From an uncultured Lachnospiraceae bacterium (GTDB lineage: Bacteria; Bacillota; Clostridia; Lachnospirales; Lachnospiraceae), in the NCBI GenBank assembly GCA_902797015.1, contig CADBRG010000317.1:1-14004 (forward strand): a DNA stretch of 14,004 nt, read 5' to 3'. This document shows, piece by piece, positions 1 to 5,799 of this stretch. The position numbers and the translations under genes were made by a program. The notes below the pieces were generated by a model that was not told the DNA's origin, did not search any database, and saw only the letters and a program-made list of their open reading frames with translations. Position 1 is the stretch's first letter; each line of letters starts with the position of its first letter.

Positions 1-710
1 AGCGCAACCGCCTTTTTATCGCGAAATGCGATGTGCTCCGCAATATTTAACACGAATGCCGTTTTTCCCATAGACGGACGTGCGGCTACAAGGATCAGAT
101 CGGACGGCTGAAGACCCGAAAGCTTGTAATCAAGGTCTGCAAAGCCGGTCGCAACACCGGTGACATTCCCTGTCGTCTGGGAAGCCTTTTCGATCCGCTC
201 CAATGCGTTTACGACAATCTGGCGGATCGGCACAACATCGGATCCCGTCCTGCTCTGCAGAAGGGAAAAGATTGTTTTTTCCGTATCCTCCAGGATATCC
301 TCTACGCTGTCACTGTCCTGATAGCAGCGCTCCGTGATCCCGTCATTTGCACGGATCAGCCGCCGCAGCACAGACTTCTGCTGTACGATCTTCGCGTAAT
401 CCCGTACATGCGCAGAAGTCGGCAGTCCTGCCAGGAGATCACCGATGTATTCCATACTGCTGATCTCCGGCGGTACAGACATCTCCAAAAGGCGGTTATG
501 GAGGGTAACCATATCCACTGCCTGTCCCGCATTATAAAGACCCGTGATGGCTTCAAACAGGATTCCGTACTGGGAATAATAAAAATCTTCTTTTGTTAAA
601 AGCTCTGCCGCGGTCAGGATCGCATTTTTATCCATGATCATTGATCCGATCACAGACTGTTCCGCTTCCAGACTGCTTGGCATGACCCGCTTGATTGGCG
701 TTTCGTCCAT
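1..710 (-). CDS. dnaB: Replicative DNA helicase DnaB, N-terminal half (cut by window edge)
   Basis: Hexameric helicase that unwinds DNA at the replication fork and recruits primase. The visible 236 residues start at ATG 708-710 with MDETPIKRVMPSSLEAEQSV, a typical DnaB N-terminus (PhhLEAEQsVlG). The helical N-terminal domain spans about residues 10-110 and contains MVTLHNRL and EYIGDL. A linker helix region follows, then the start of the RecA-like domain (TGFADLDYKLSGLQPSDLI) with the Walker A motif RPSMGKT at residues 211-217. The second half, with Walker B and DNA-binding loops, lies outside the window. It is the last visible gene of the gdpP-rplI-dnaB operon, 10 bases after the rplI stop. 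The SD is weak (GAGAG, partly inside the rplI stop region), so translation may be coupled to rplI. There is no sign of damage or an intein in the visible part. Confidence 0.97.
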   Translation of the reverse strand, partial: MDETPIKRVMPSSLEAEQSVIGSMIMDKNAILTAAELLTKEDFYYSQYGILFEAITGLYNAGQAVDMVTLHNRLLEMSVPPEISSMEYIGDLLAGLPTSAHVRDYAKIVQQKSVLRRLIRANDGITERCYQDSDSVEDILEDTEKTIFSLLQSRTGSDVVPIRQIVVNALERIEKASQTTGNVTGVATGFADLDYKLSGLQPSDLILVAARPSMGKTAFVLNIAEHIAFRDKKAVA

Positions 711-720
711 TTCTTACTCT

Positions 721-1167
721 CTACTTAGCATTTACCTGCACACGCAATGTGGCTGTTACTTTCGGATGCAGCTTGATCGGCACTTCATGTACACCAAGGG
801 ACTTGATTGGTTCAGAAAGAACCATTTTTTTCTTGTCCAGTTCCAGAGAAAACTGTTCCTTTGCTGCTTCCGCAATTTCTTTTGTAGAAACAGATCCGAA
901 GGTCCGTCCGCCTTCTCCGGCCTTTACCTCGACCGTGACTTTCTTTCCTTCCAGATCCTTTGCCAGCTGCTGTGCTGCCTCAAGCTGCTCCTGTGCCACT
1001 TTGTCGGCATGTTTTTTCTGCAGCTTCAGATCATTCATGTTTTTCCCGGTTGCTTCTACAGCAAGCTTTTTGGGAAACAGCATGTTTTTCGCATAACCGT
1101 CGCTGACCTCAATGATGTCTCCCTTTTTTCCCTGTGCCTTTACATCCTGCAGCAAGATTACTTTCAT
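721..1167 (-). CDS. rplI: 50S ribosomal protein L9
   Basis: Large-subunit protein L9, which binds 23S rRNA near the base of the L1 stalk and helps keep the reading frame. The product is 148 residues, the usual family length. The N-terminal rRNA-binding domain (about 1-41) carries the signature MKVILLQDV, GDIIEVSDGYAKNML and PKKLA. A long lysine/glutamine-rich connecting helix (about 42-75) follows, then the C-terminal domain (VTVEVKAGEGGRTFGSVS onward). The start codon overlaps the gdpP stop as ATGA at 1164-1167, which is typical of translational coupling; an AAGGAG SD lies 10 bases upstream inside gdpP. It is the middle gene of gdpP-rplI-dnaB. Confidence 0.98.
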   Translation of the reverse strand: MKVILLQDVKAQGKKGDIIEVSDGYAKNMLFPKKLAVEATGKNMNDLKLQKKHADKVAQEQLEAAQQLAKDLEGKKVTVEVKAGEGGRTFGSVSTKEIAEAAKEQFSLELDKKKMVLSEPIKSLGVHEVPIKLHPKVTATLRVQVNAK

Positions 1168-3236
1168 ATCTTAATGTCTCCTTCTTCTATCATCTCGTCG
1201 ATCGTATTCCGGATGATCTTCTTCGCTTCTTCTACCGAGCAGTTCGCCAGCTGTGCGCCTGCCGTACTCATATGGCCGCCGCCGCCAAGCCGTTCCATGA
1301 TCCTTTGTACATTGATCTCATCGATGGAGCGTGAACTGATGTAGATTTTCTCATGATATTCTGCCAGAACAAAGGATGCCCGGATCCCGACGATGTTTAA
1401 CAGCTCATTCGCCGCCTGCGCACTTGCGATCGTAGGGCTCTTAACCTGATCTGCCGGGCAGACGCTGATCGCAAAATGATCCCTGTACACCTCTGCTCTG
1501 CGGATCGCTTCCGCACGTGCCTTGTAGGCATCCATATCATTTCGCATCATCTTGCGTACGTTGGTTACATTAACGCCCATTCTGCGCAGATATGCCGCCG
1601 CCTCAAAGGTGCGCACACCGGTTTTCGACATGAAGTTGTTCGTATCGATCAGGATACCTGCATAGATCACATCCGCCTCGTCGACAGATAGATGGATATT
1701 GTCGTCAAAATACTGCAGGATCTCTGCGATCATCTCACATGCCGAAGACGCATTCGGCTCGATGTAGGAAAGCTCCGCCTGACGGATCGTCTGCTCGCCG
1801 ATCCGATGATGATCAAATACGACCACCGTACGTGCCTGCGACAACAGTGCCGGGCTTTCCGTATAGCTTGGGCGGTTCGTATCGACTACAACAAGAACCG
1901 AGTTCGGGCCGATGGATTCATATGCCTGTCCGGGAGAAATGATCATATCTGCCGGATAACCCTTTTCCGGTGTAAAGCAATCCCGGAACGGCTTCAGTGA
2001 TGTCGTCACTTCTCCGAGAACGATATGCGCTTTTTTGCCGATCTGGCGTGCCGCACAGTAAATACCGACTGCTGCGCCGAACGAGTCAATATCCGCCATC
2101 GTATGGCCCATGATATAGCAGCTGTCGCGTGTCATCATCAGCTCACGCAGTGCCTGCGCCTTGACTCTGGCCTTGACCCTCGTGGACTTCTCCGTATGCT
2201 CTCTGTTACCGCCATAGTAGCTGATCTTATCGCGGGTCTTTACGACTGCCTGGTCTCCGCCTCTGCCGAGCGCAAGATCCATCGCAGTGCGGGCATACTC
2301 ATAGTTTTTGATATAGTCATTCCCGACATATCCGAAGCCCATGCTCAGGGAGACCGACTGATCTCCGCCTGCCTTGATGCTCTTGACTTCTTCAAGCAGG
2401 CCAAACTTCTTCTCCTGAAGCCCCGTCAGATACTTTCGCTTAAACACGACAAAGTATTTGTCTTTTTCGGTCTTTTTGACCAGACCGTCGATCGCGGAAA
2501 AATAGCGTGTCACCTTGCGGTCAACCATCGCCATCAGAAGCGACTGCTTCATGTCATCCACGAGCTCCGTGACCTCATCATAATTATCAATATAGATCAG
2601 ACCTGCAACGAGCTGAATATCTTCATTCATTTTCTTGTATTCCACAAGCTCTGTCTCGTCAAACAGGTATAAAACGATCAGGCTGTCATCCGTGCGGCGC
2701 GCCTTTTTCCCTTTTGAGAGATCCTGCGTGGGAGCCTCCTCTTTCGGGACATCCGCAGCAAAGCTCACATGCTTCACATACGCACGAAAGATCCGGTCAT
2801 TGTAATGAACCTCGAAAGCGCCTCCGTCACTTTTCAGCAGCCGCTCTTTCGTCAGCTCCGGGAAAATCGCAGACACCGATTTACGGAATCCTTTTTCACG
2901 TCCGGTAAGCTTGCGAAAGCTTTCATTCATCCACAAAAGCTTTCCGTCCGGATCGAGCACGGCATAAGGCAGTTCCAGCTCATTGATCATTTTCTTTTGC
3001 AGCAGACCATACTGGGACGCATAATCCACCATTTCCTCCCGCGAACGGGCCTGATAAGCCTGATATAGCGCCGAAACCACGATCAGATATGCCAGCACAA
3101 ATGCTGACGTGGCCAGTCCTGCCCTCAGGTCTGCAAAATACAGACACGCTGCGGCTGCCGCAAACGGGATTGTTAAAAACAGCGGTATCTTCATAAAATT
3201 GGATACCTGTACTGTCTTCTTCTCATTTTCCGACAT
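1164..3236 (-). CDS. gdpP: Cyclic-di-AMP phosphodiesterase GdpP (DHH family)
   Basis: Membrane-bound enzyme that hydrolyses c-di-AMP to pApA and so sets tolerance to cell-wall stress, potassium and osmolarity. The 690 residues fit the family (about 650-690). Two membrane segments lie near residues 15-35 and 40-60. A PAS-like domain follows (about 85-150, with LDPDGKLLWMNESF), then a degenerate GGDEF domain (about 205-330) without an intact GGDEF motif. The DHH domain has H378, D382 and D384 (GHTMADIDSFG), D452 (VVDTNR), DHH at 475-477 and D531 (DTNNF). The DHHA1 domain has GGGGH at 651-655. All expected catalytic residues are present, so it is probably active. The start is supported by an AGGAGGA SD 6-7 bases upstream. 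It is first gene of the operon with rplI and dnaB, an arrangement conserved in Firmicutes. Confidence 0.96.
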   Translation of the reverse strand: MSENEKKTVQVSNFMKIPLFLTIPFAAAAACLYFADLRAGLATSAFVLAYLIVVSALYQAYQARSREEMVDYASQYGLLQKKMINELELPYAVLDPDGKLLWMNESFRKLTGREKGFRKSVSAIFPELTKERLLKSDGGAFEVHYNDRIFRAYVKHVSFAADVPKEEAPTQDLSKGKKARRTDDSLIVLYLFDETELVEYKKMNEDIQLVAGLIYIDNYDEVTELVDDMKQSLLMAMVDRKVTRYFSAIDGLVKKTEKDKYFVVFKRKYLTGLQEKKFGLLEEVKSIKAGGDQSVSLSMGFGYVGNDYIKNYEYARTAMDLALGRGGDQAVVKTRDKISYYGGNREHTEKSTRVKARVKAQALRELMMTRDSCYIMGHTMADIDSFGAAVGIYCAARQIGKKAHIVLGEVTTSLKPFRDCFTPEKGYPADMIISPGQAYESIGPNSVLVVVDTNRPSYTESPALLSQARTVVVFDHHRIGEQTIRQAELSYIEPNASSACEMIAEILQYFDDNIHLSVDEADVIYAGILIDTNNFMSKTGVRTFEAAAYLRRMGVNVTNVRKMMRNDMDAYKARAEAIRRAEVYRDHFAISVCPADQVKSPTIASAQAANELLNIVGIRASFVLAEYHEKIYISSRSIDEINVQRIMERLGGGGHMSTAGAQLANCSVEEAKKIIRNTIDEMIEEGDIKI

Positions 3237-3250
3237 CTCATCCTCCTATA

Positions 3251-3292
3251 CGCAATTTTTTGCGCACAACAATCCCTGTATTGAAATACAGG
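3251..3292 (-). other. Two hairpins in the gdpP 5' leader
   Basis: The roughly 65-base leader between the predicted transcript start (near 3301) and the gdpP ATG contains two perfect short stem-loops. One has 7-bp arms (CCTGTAT/ATACAGG, 3275-3281 and 3286-3292, loop of 4). The other has 5-bp arms (CGCAA/TTGCG, 3251-3255 and 3260-3264) and ends only 4 bases before the SD. They could tune mRNA stability or translation. No known riboswitch family was recognised. Confidence 0.35.
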
Positions 3293-3307
3293 TTATGAGT
3301 GGGAAAT

Positions 3308-3336
3308 ATTATAGCATAATCCGTCATTTCTAACAA
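3308..3336 (-). promoter_or_regulatory. Promoter of gdpP-rplI-dnaB
   Basis: On the minus strand: -35 TTGTTA (3331-3336), a 17-base spacer, and -10 TATAAT (3308-3313) preceded by TG at the extended -10 position (TGCTATAAT). It resembles a vegetative sigma-A promoter. The predicted start is near 3301, and the gdpP ATG is at 3236. Confidence 0.75.
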
Positions 3337-3350
3337 CTGTTTCCGATGAC

Positions 3351-3392
3351 AGGCAAAAGAAAAAGGACTGCTGTCTCACAACAGCAGTCCTT
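3351..3392 (-). terminator. Rho-independent terminator of rpsF-ssb-rpsR
   Basis: A perfect 12-bp stem (AAGGACTGCTGT at 3363-3374 with ACAGCAGTCCTT at 3381-3392) with a 6-base loop. Read on the minus strand it is followed by TTTTTCTTTTGCC. It lies 10 bases after the rpsR stop and 27 bases before the gdpP -35, so it separates the two housekeeping operons. Confidence 0.92.
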
Positions 3393-3402
3393 AATAATCT
3401 GA

Positions 3403-3651
3403 TTAGTCCTGTACGTACGGCATAAGTGCTACGTGACGTGCTCTCTTGATCGCAACAGTGATTGCTCTCTGGTGCTTTGCACAGTTTCCTGTTACCCGAC
3501 GCGGAAGGATCTTACCACGCTCGGAAATGTACTTGCGAAGCTTTGCAGTATCTTTGTAATCGATCACATTGTCTTTTCCGCAGAATACACAGACTTTTCT
3601 TCTTCTACGGCCACCCTTTTTGTAGCCACCTTTGTTCTCTCTATATGCCAT
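3403..3651 (-). CDS. rpsR: 30S ribosomal protein S18
   Basis: Small-subunit protein S18, which forms a heterodimer with S6 on the 16S rRNA platform. The product is 82 residues. The basic N-terminus (KKGGRRRRK) and the core (DYKDTAKLRKYISERGKILP, TGNCAKHQRAITVAIKRAR) are diagnostic. It keeps C21-x2-C24 and C57-x2-H60, a full ligand set for the zinc-binding (C+) form of S18; many S18 proteins have lost these residues. A strong AGGAGGAAAA SD overlaps the region just after the ssb stop. It is the last gene of rpsF-ssb-rpsR and is followed directly by the terminator. Confidence 0.98.
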   Translation of the reverse strand: MAYRENKGGYKKGGRRRRKVCVFCGKDNVIDYKDTAKLRKYISERGKILPRRVTGNCAKHQRAITVAIKRARHVALMPYVQD

Positions 3652-3665
3652 GATGATTTTCCTCC

Positions 3666-4136
3666 TTAGTTAAACGGTAATTCTTCATCGATCCCATCCG
3701 GGATATTCATAAACCCATCACCAACTTCTGCAGTCGGAGTCGGTGCCTGCACCGGAGAAGCTGCCTGTGCCGGCTCCTGCGGGATGAATGCGCCTGCATT
3801 CTGCTCACTCGCCTGCTTGCTCTCTGCAAACTCCTGCTCTTCAACGATGACGTCAGTAGTGTATACCTTCTGACCGTCTCTGTTGGTGTAGCTGCCTGTC
3901 TGGATCCGACCTGTCAGGGCGATCTTTGTGCCCTTATGCAGATATTTCTCTGCAAATTCAGCCTGACGTCCAAATGCAACGCAGCCGATAAAATCCGCAC
4001 TCTGTCCGTCATTGTTTCTCTTGAATCTGCGATCAACGGCAATCGTATAACGTGCGATTGCTGTCGCCTGCTCACCCTGCGAATAACGGATCTCCGGATC
4101 TCTGGTCAAACGACCCATCAAAATAACCTTGTTCAT
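3666..4136 (-). CDS. ssb: Single-stranded DNA-binding protein
   Basis: Binds and protects single-stranded DNA during replication, recombination and repair. The product is 156 residues. The OB-fold domain (about 1-108) starts MNKVILMGRLTRDPEIRYSQ and includes FIGCVAFGRQAEFAEKYLHKGTKIALTGRIQTGSY. A disordered linker rich in Q, A, P and T follows (about 112-145). The acidic tail DGIDEELPFN is the docking tip for partner proteins; it ends in PFN rather than the usual PF, a variant that I believe is common in Clostridia. It lies between rpsF and rpsR, the standard Firmicute order, with an SD-like GGAAAGG upstream. Confidence 0.97.
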   Translation of the reverse strand: MNKVILMGRLTRDPEIRYSQGEQATAIARYTIAVDRRFKRNNDGQSADFIGCVAFGRQAEFAEKYLHKGTKIALTGRIQTGSYTNRDGQKVYTTDVIVEEQEFAESKQASEQNAGAFIPQEPAQAASPVQAPTPTAEVGDGFMNIPDGIDEELPFN

Positions 4137-4154
4137 GAAAATACCTTTCCTTTC

Positions 4155-4445
4155 TTATGCTTCGTCTTTTCTGACGACAAGGAAACGGAGAACATGGTCC
4201 ATGATTCTGACATTCTGCTCAAGCTCAGCCGGAACTTCCGGATTTGCATCAAACTGGATAAAGTAGTAGAAACCTTCGCTCATCTTCTGGATCTCATAAG
4301 CGAGCTTTTTCTTTCCCCACTCTTCCACTTCAGTCACAACACCGCCGAAGCGCTCGATGTAGCCTTTTGCCTTTTCTACAACAGCCGCTCTGGCTTCGTC
4401 CTCGATTTTGGCACTTACGATTAATGCCAATTCATACTTGTTCAT
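4155..4445 (-). CDS. rpsF: 30S ribosomal protein S6
   Basis: Small-subunit protein S6, partner of S18. The product is 96 residues, the usual length without the acidic tail of E. coli S6. Recognisable blocks are MNKYELALIVSAKIEDEAR, GGVVTEVEEWGKKKLAYEI, EGFYYFIQFDANPEVPAELE and the C-terminal MDHVLRFLVVR. The start is supported by an AAGGAGGG SD about 6 bases upstream. It is the first gene of rpsF-ssb-rpsR, behind a leader that carries a likely S6:S18 binding hairpin, so it is probably autoregulated. Confidence 0.98.
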   Translation of the reverse strand: MNKYELALIVSAKIEDEARAAVVEKAKGYIERFGGVVTEVEEWGKKKLAYEIQKMSEGFYYFIQFDANPEVPAELEQNVRIMDHVLRFLVVRKDEA

Positions 4446-4462
4446 GCTTTACCCTCCTTTTG

Positions 4463-4497
4463 GTCTTTCGGCCCCCGCATTTCGCAGGAGCAAGGAC
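4463..4497 (-). promoter_or_regulatory. Probable S6:S18-binding leader motif of rpsF mRNA
   Basis: The leader RNA can fold into an 8-bp upper stem (GCTCCTGC/GCGGGGGC, with two G-U pairs; 4484-4491 and 4471-4478) with a 5-base loop. A lower stem (GTCCTT with AAGAC; 4492-4497 and 4463-4467) sits beneath it. On the 3' side, between the stems, is a CCG (4469-4471). A hairpin with a CCG in a 3'-side bulge, mimicking helix 22 of 16S rRNA, is the known design of the S6:S18 autoregulatory element in rpsF leaders. I folded this by eye; the match is structural and positional, not a model score. Confidence 0.6.
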
Positions 4498-4513
4498 TGC
4501 TGCATTCGCAGCA
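4498..4513 (-). other. Second hairpin in the rpsF leader
   Basis: A 6-bp perfect stem with a 4-base loop (TGCTGC-gaat-GCAGCA), placed just 5' of the presumed S6:S18 motif in the same leader. No T-run follows, so it is not a terminator. It may insulate or stabilise the leader. Confidence 0.4.
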
Positions 4514-4535
4514 CAAAAATATATCACGAGTGGTT

Positions 4536-4564
4536 ATTGTAACACAACCAACTTCCCGCTTCAA
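4536..4564 (-). promoter_or_regulatory. Promoter of rpsF-ssb-rpsR
   Basis: Minus strand -35 TTGAAG (4559-4564), a 17-base spacer, and -10 TACAAT (4536-4541). The predicted start is near 4529, giving a leader of about 84 bases. Directly upstream lie A/T tracts within an inverted repeat (CGTTTTT/AAAAACG, 4568-4584), which could act as an UP-like element or as a weak end signal for the gene upstream. Confidence 0.75.
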
Positions 4565-4591
4565 GAGCGTTTTTAGAAAAAACGGTTCTTT

Positions 4592-5326
4592 TTAACTTTT
4601 CGCCTGTGCAATGGCCATCATCTGCTTTAAATAACCGAGACACTCCTTTGCATATGAAGTCAGATTATAGCCACCTGCAAGTAAAACTTTCCGCAACGGG
4701 ATCCAGGTCGCCGCGATCACACTCTCCATCAGACCGACCGCGATCAGCTCCTCACATCTGCCAAATCCAAGCCGTCCAAGCGTCTGCCCCTGAAAAATGA
4801 TATGCGGGAGCTCATCCAGAAGCATCTGTCTGCAGATCTGTTTTAGTGCCGGCGATTCCACACAGGCTGCAAGCGCGCGGTAATAAGACAATGCCACGAT
4901 CTCCGCAGTTGCGAGCACAAGGACTTCTCCTTTCAGCCTGCCGAAGCGCCGCAGCTCCCGAAAACATTGATCGAGCACCGACACTTCCATGTCCGGCACC
5001 TGATAACAGTCCAGATACTGCTTCAGATAAACGGAATGCCAGTTTTCTTCGCGAATGAACCACTTCATGCACTCCACATAGGTCTCATCCCCGGTGCGGT
5101 TCGCATATTTTCTGACTTCCTTCATCAGATGCACACCGTCTGAACGCTCACCCATCTGAAACGCCTGGATCGTTGGAAAAAGCATCAGTGCCTGCGCTTC
5201 GCTAAGGTCCGGTTCGTTTGAAAAGTCCGGCTGCAGGCGGTTATCATCGTTATCTTCAAAATGCTTCAGCCAGTCTTCCTGTGTATAGGAGATTTCCTCC
5301 CTGTCATACAAACAATACATTTTCAT
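4592..5326 (-). CDS. Uncharacterised protein with a ferritin-like di-iron ligand pattern
   Basis: I do not recognise a named family. The 244-residue product is soluble and mostly helical, with no signal peptide. Its acidic residues and histidines fit the four-helix ferritin-like di-iron plan: E60 in the first helix, E94-x2-H97 (EENWH) in the second, E142 in the third, and E172-x2-H175 (DELPH) in the fourth. Spacing within each pair is 34 and 30 residues, normal for that fold. The first 40 residues are acidic (KHFEDNDDNRLQPDF) and may be a flexible lead. ATG 5324-5326 has a GGGAG SD; a second ATG lies 6 bases further in. It follows arsR by 48 bases, so it is probably part of the metal operon, as an oxidoreductase, metal-storage or metal-sensing protein. 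That role is inference. Confidence 0.8.
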   Translation of the reverse strand: MKMYCLYDREEISYTQEDWLKHFEDNDDNRLQPDFSNEPDLSEAQALMLFPTIQAFQMGERSDGVHLMKEVRKYANRTGDETYVECMKWFIREENWHSVYLKQYLDCYQVPDMEVSVLDQCFRELRRFGRLKGEVLVLATAEIVALSYYRALAACVESPALKQICRQMLLDELPHIIFQGQTLGRLGFGRCEELIAVGLMESVIAATWIPLRKVLLAGGYNLTSYAKECLGYLKQMMAIAQAKS

Positions 5327-5374
5327 ACACTCCCATCTTTTGTGTCCACCAATCTGTGACCCGGCCGCAACGGA

Positions 5375-5734
5375 CTAGCAGCCCAGATGCTCCATACCCT
5401 GACCGATGATCGTTCTGACATGATCATCCGCAAGAGAATAAAAAGCCTGCTTGCCCTCTCTTCTGCTCTTTACCAGACGGTTCTGCTTTAAGATCCTCAA
5501 CTGATGCGAGATCGCAGACTGTGTCATCCCCAGTGTTTCTGCCAGGTCGCAGACACATACCTCCGCTTCAAAAAGCACAAACAGAATGCGGATCCTCGTC
5601 GAATCTCCGAACACCTTAAACAGTTCTGCCAGATCATACAGGCTGTCCTCATCCGGCATGTGCTCCTGTACATATTGTAACTTATCCGCATGCAGTTCTG
5701 TTACTTCACAGGTATCTACTTCATTTGTTTTCAT
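5375..5734 (-). CDS. ArsR/SmtB-family metal-responsive repressor (CadC-like)
   Basis: Winged-helix repressor that leaves its operator when it binds Zn, Cd or Pb. The 119 residues match the family, with LAELFKVFGDSTRIRILFVL, the recognition helix MTQSAISHQLRILKQNRLV and the wing SRREGKQAFYSL. Both classical metal sites can be traced. The alpha3N type uses C60-x-C62 (EVCVCDL), probably with C9 and perhaps H15 from the N-terminal arm. The alpha5 type uses D103-x-H105 and H116 with C119 or E115. The CVC motif favours CadC-like Cd/Pb/Zn sensing. It lies 65 bases downstream of the ATPase it presumably controls; a weak promoter (TTGGTA-17-TAAGAT) may exist in that gap. The GGGGAAG SD supports the start. 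Confidence 0.93.
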   Translation of the reverse strand: MKTNEVDTCEVTELHADKLQYVQEHMPDEDSLYDLAELFKVFGDSTRIRILFVLFEAEVCVCDLAETLGMTQSAISHQLRILKQNRLVKSRREGKQAFYSLADDHVRTIIGQGMEHLGC

Positions 5735-5799
5735 ATTTGCTTCCCCACTGAATCGTATACTGATCTTACTCGTAACACATTATTTTACCAACTAACCGT

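Noticed and set aside
634..1344. 236-residue plus-strand frame opposite rplI and the end of gdpP
   Set aside because: It is a shadow on the antisense of clearly real genes: cysteine- and phenylalanine-rich with no recognisable domain.
2025..2672. 215-residue plus-strand frame inside gdpP
   Set aside because: Antisense to the conserved DHH/GGDEF region of gdpP, with no SD and no family resemblance.
4568..4584. Terminator for the ferritin-like gene
   Set aside because: CGTTTTT/AAAAACG is an A/T hairpin with a 3-base loop and no T-run after it on the minus strand. It may as well be an UP-like element for rpsF. Read-through into the rpsF operon remains possible.
5735..5799. Separate ArsR operator in front of arsR
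   Set aside because: No TGA..TCA inverted repeat was found in this 65-base gap. Only a weak promoter-like pair (TTGGTA/TAAGAT) is present.
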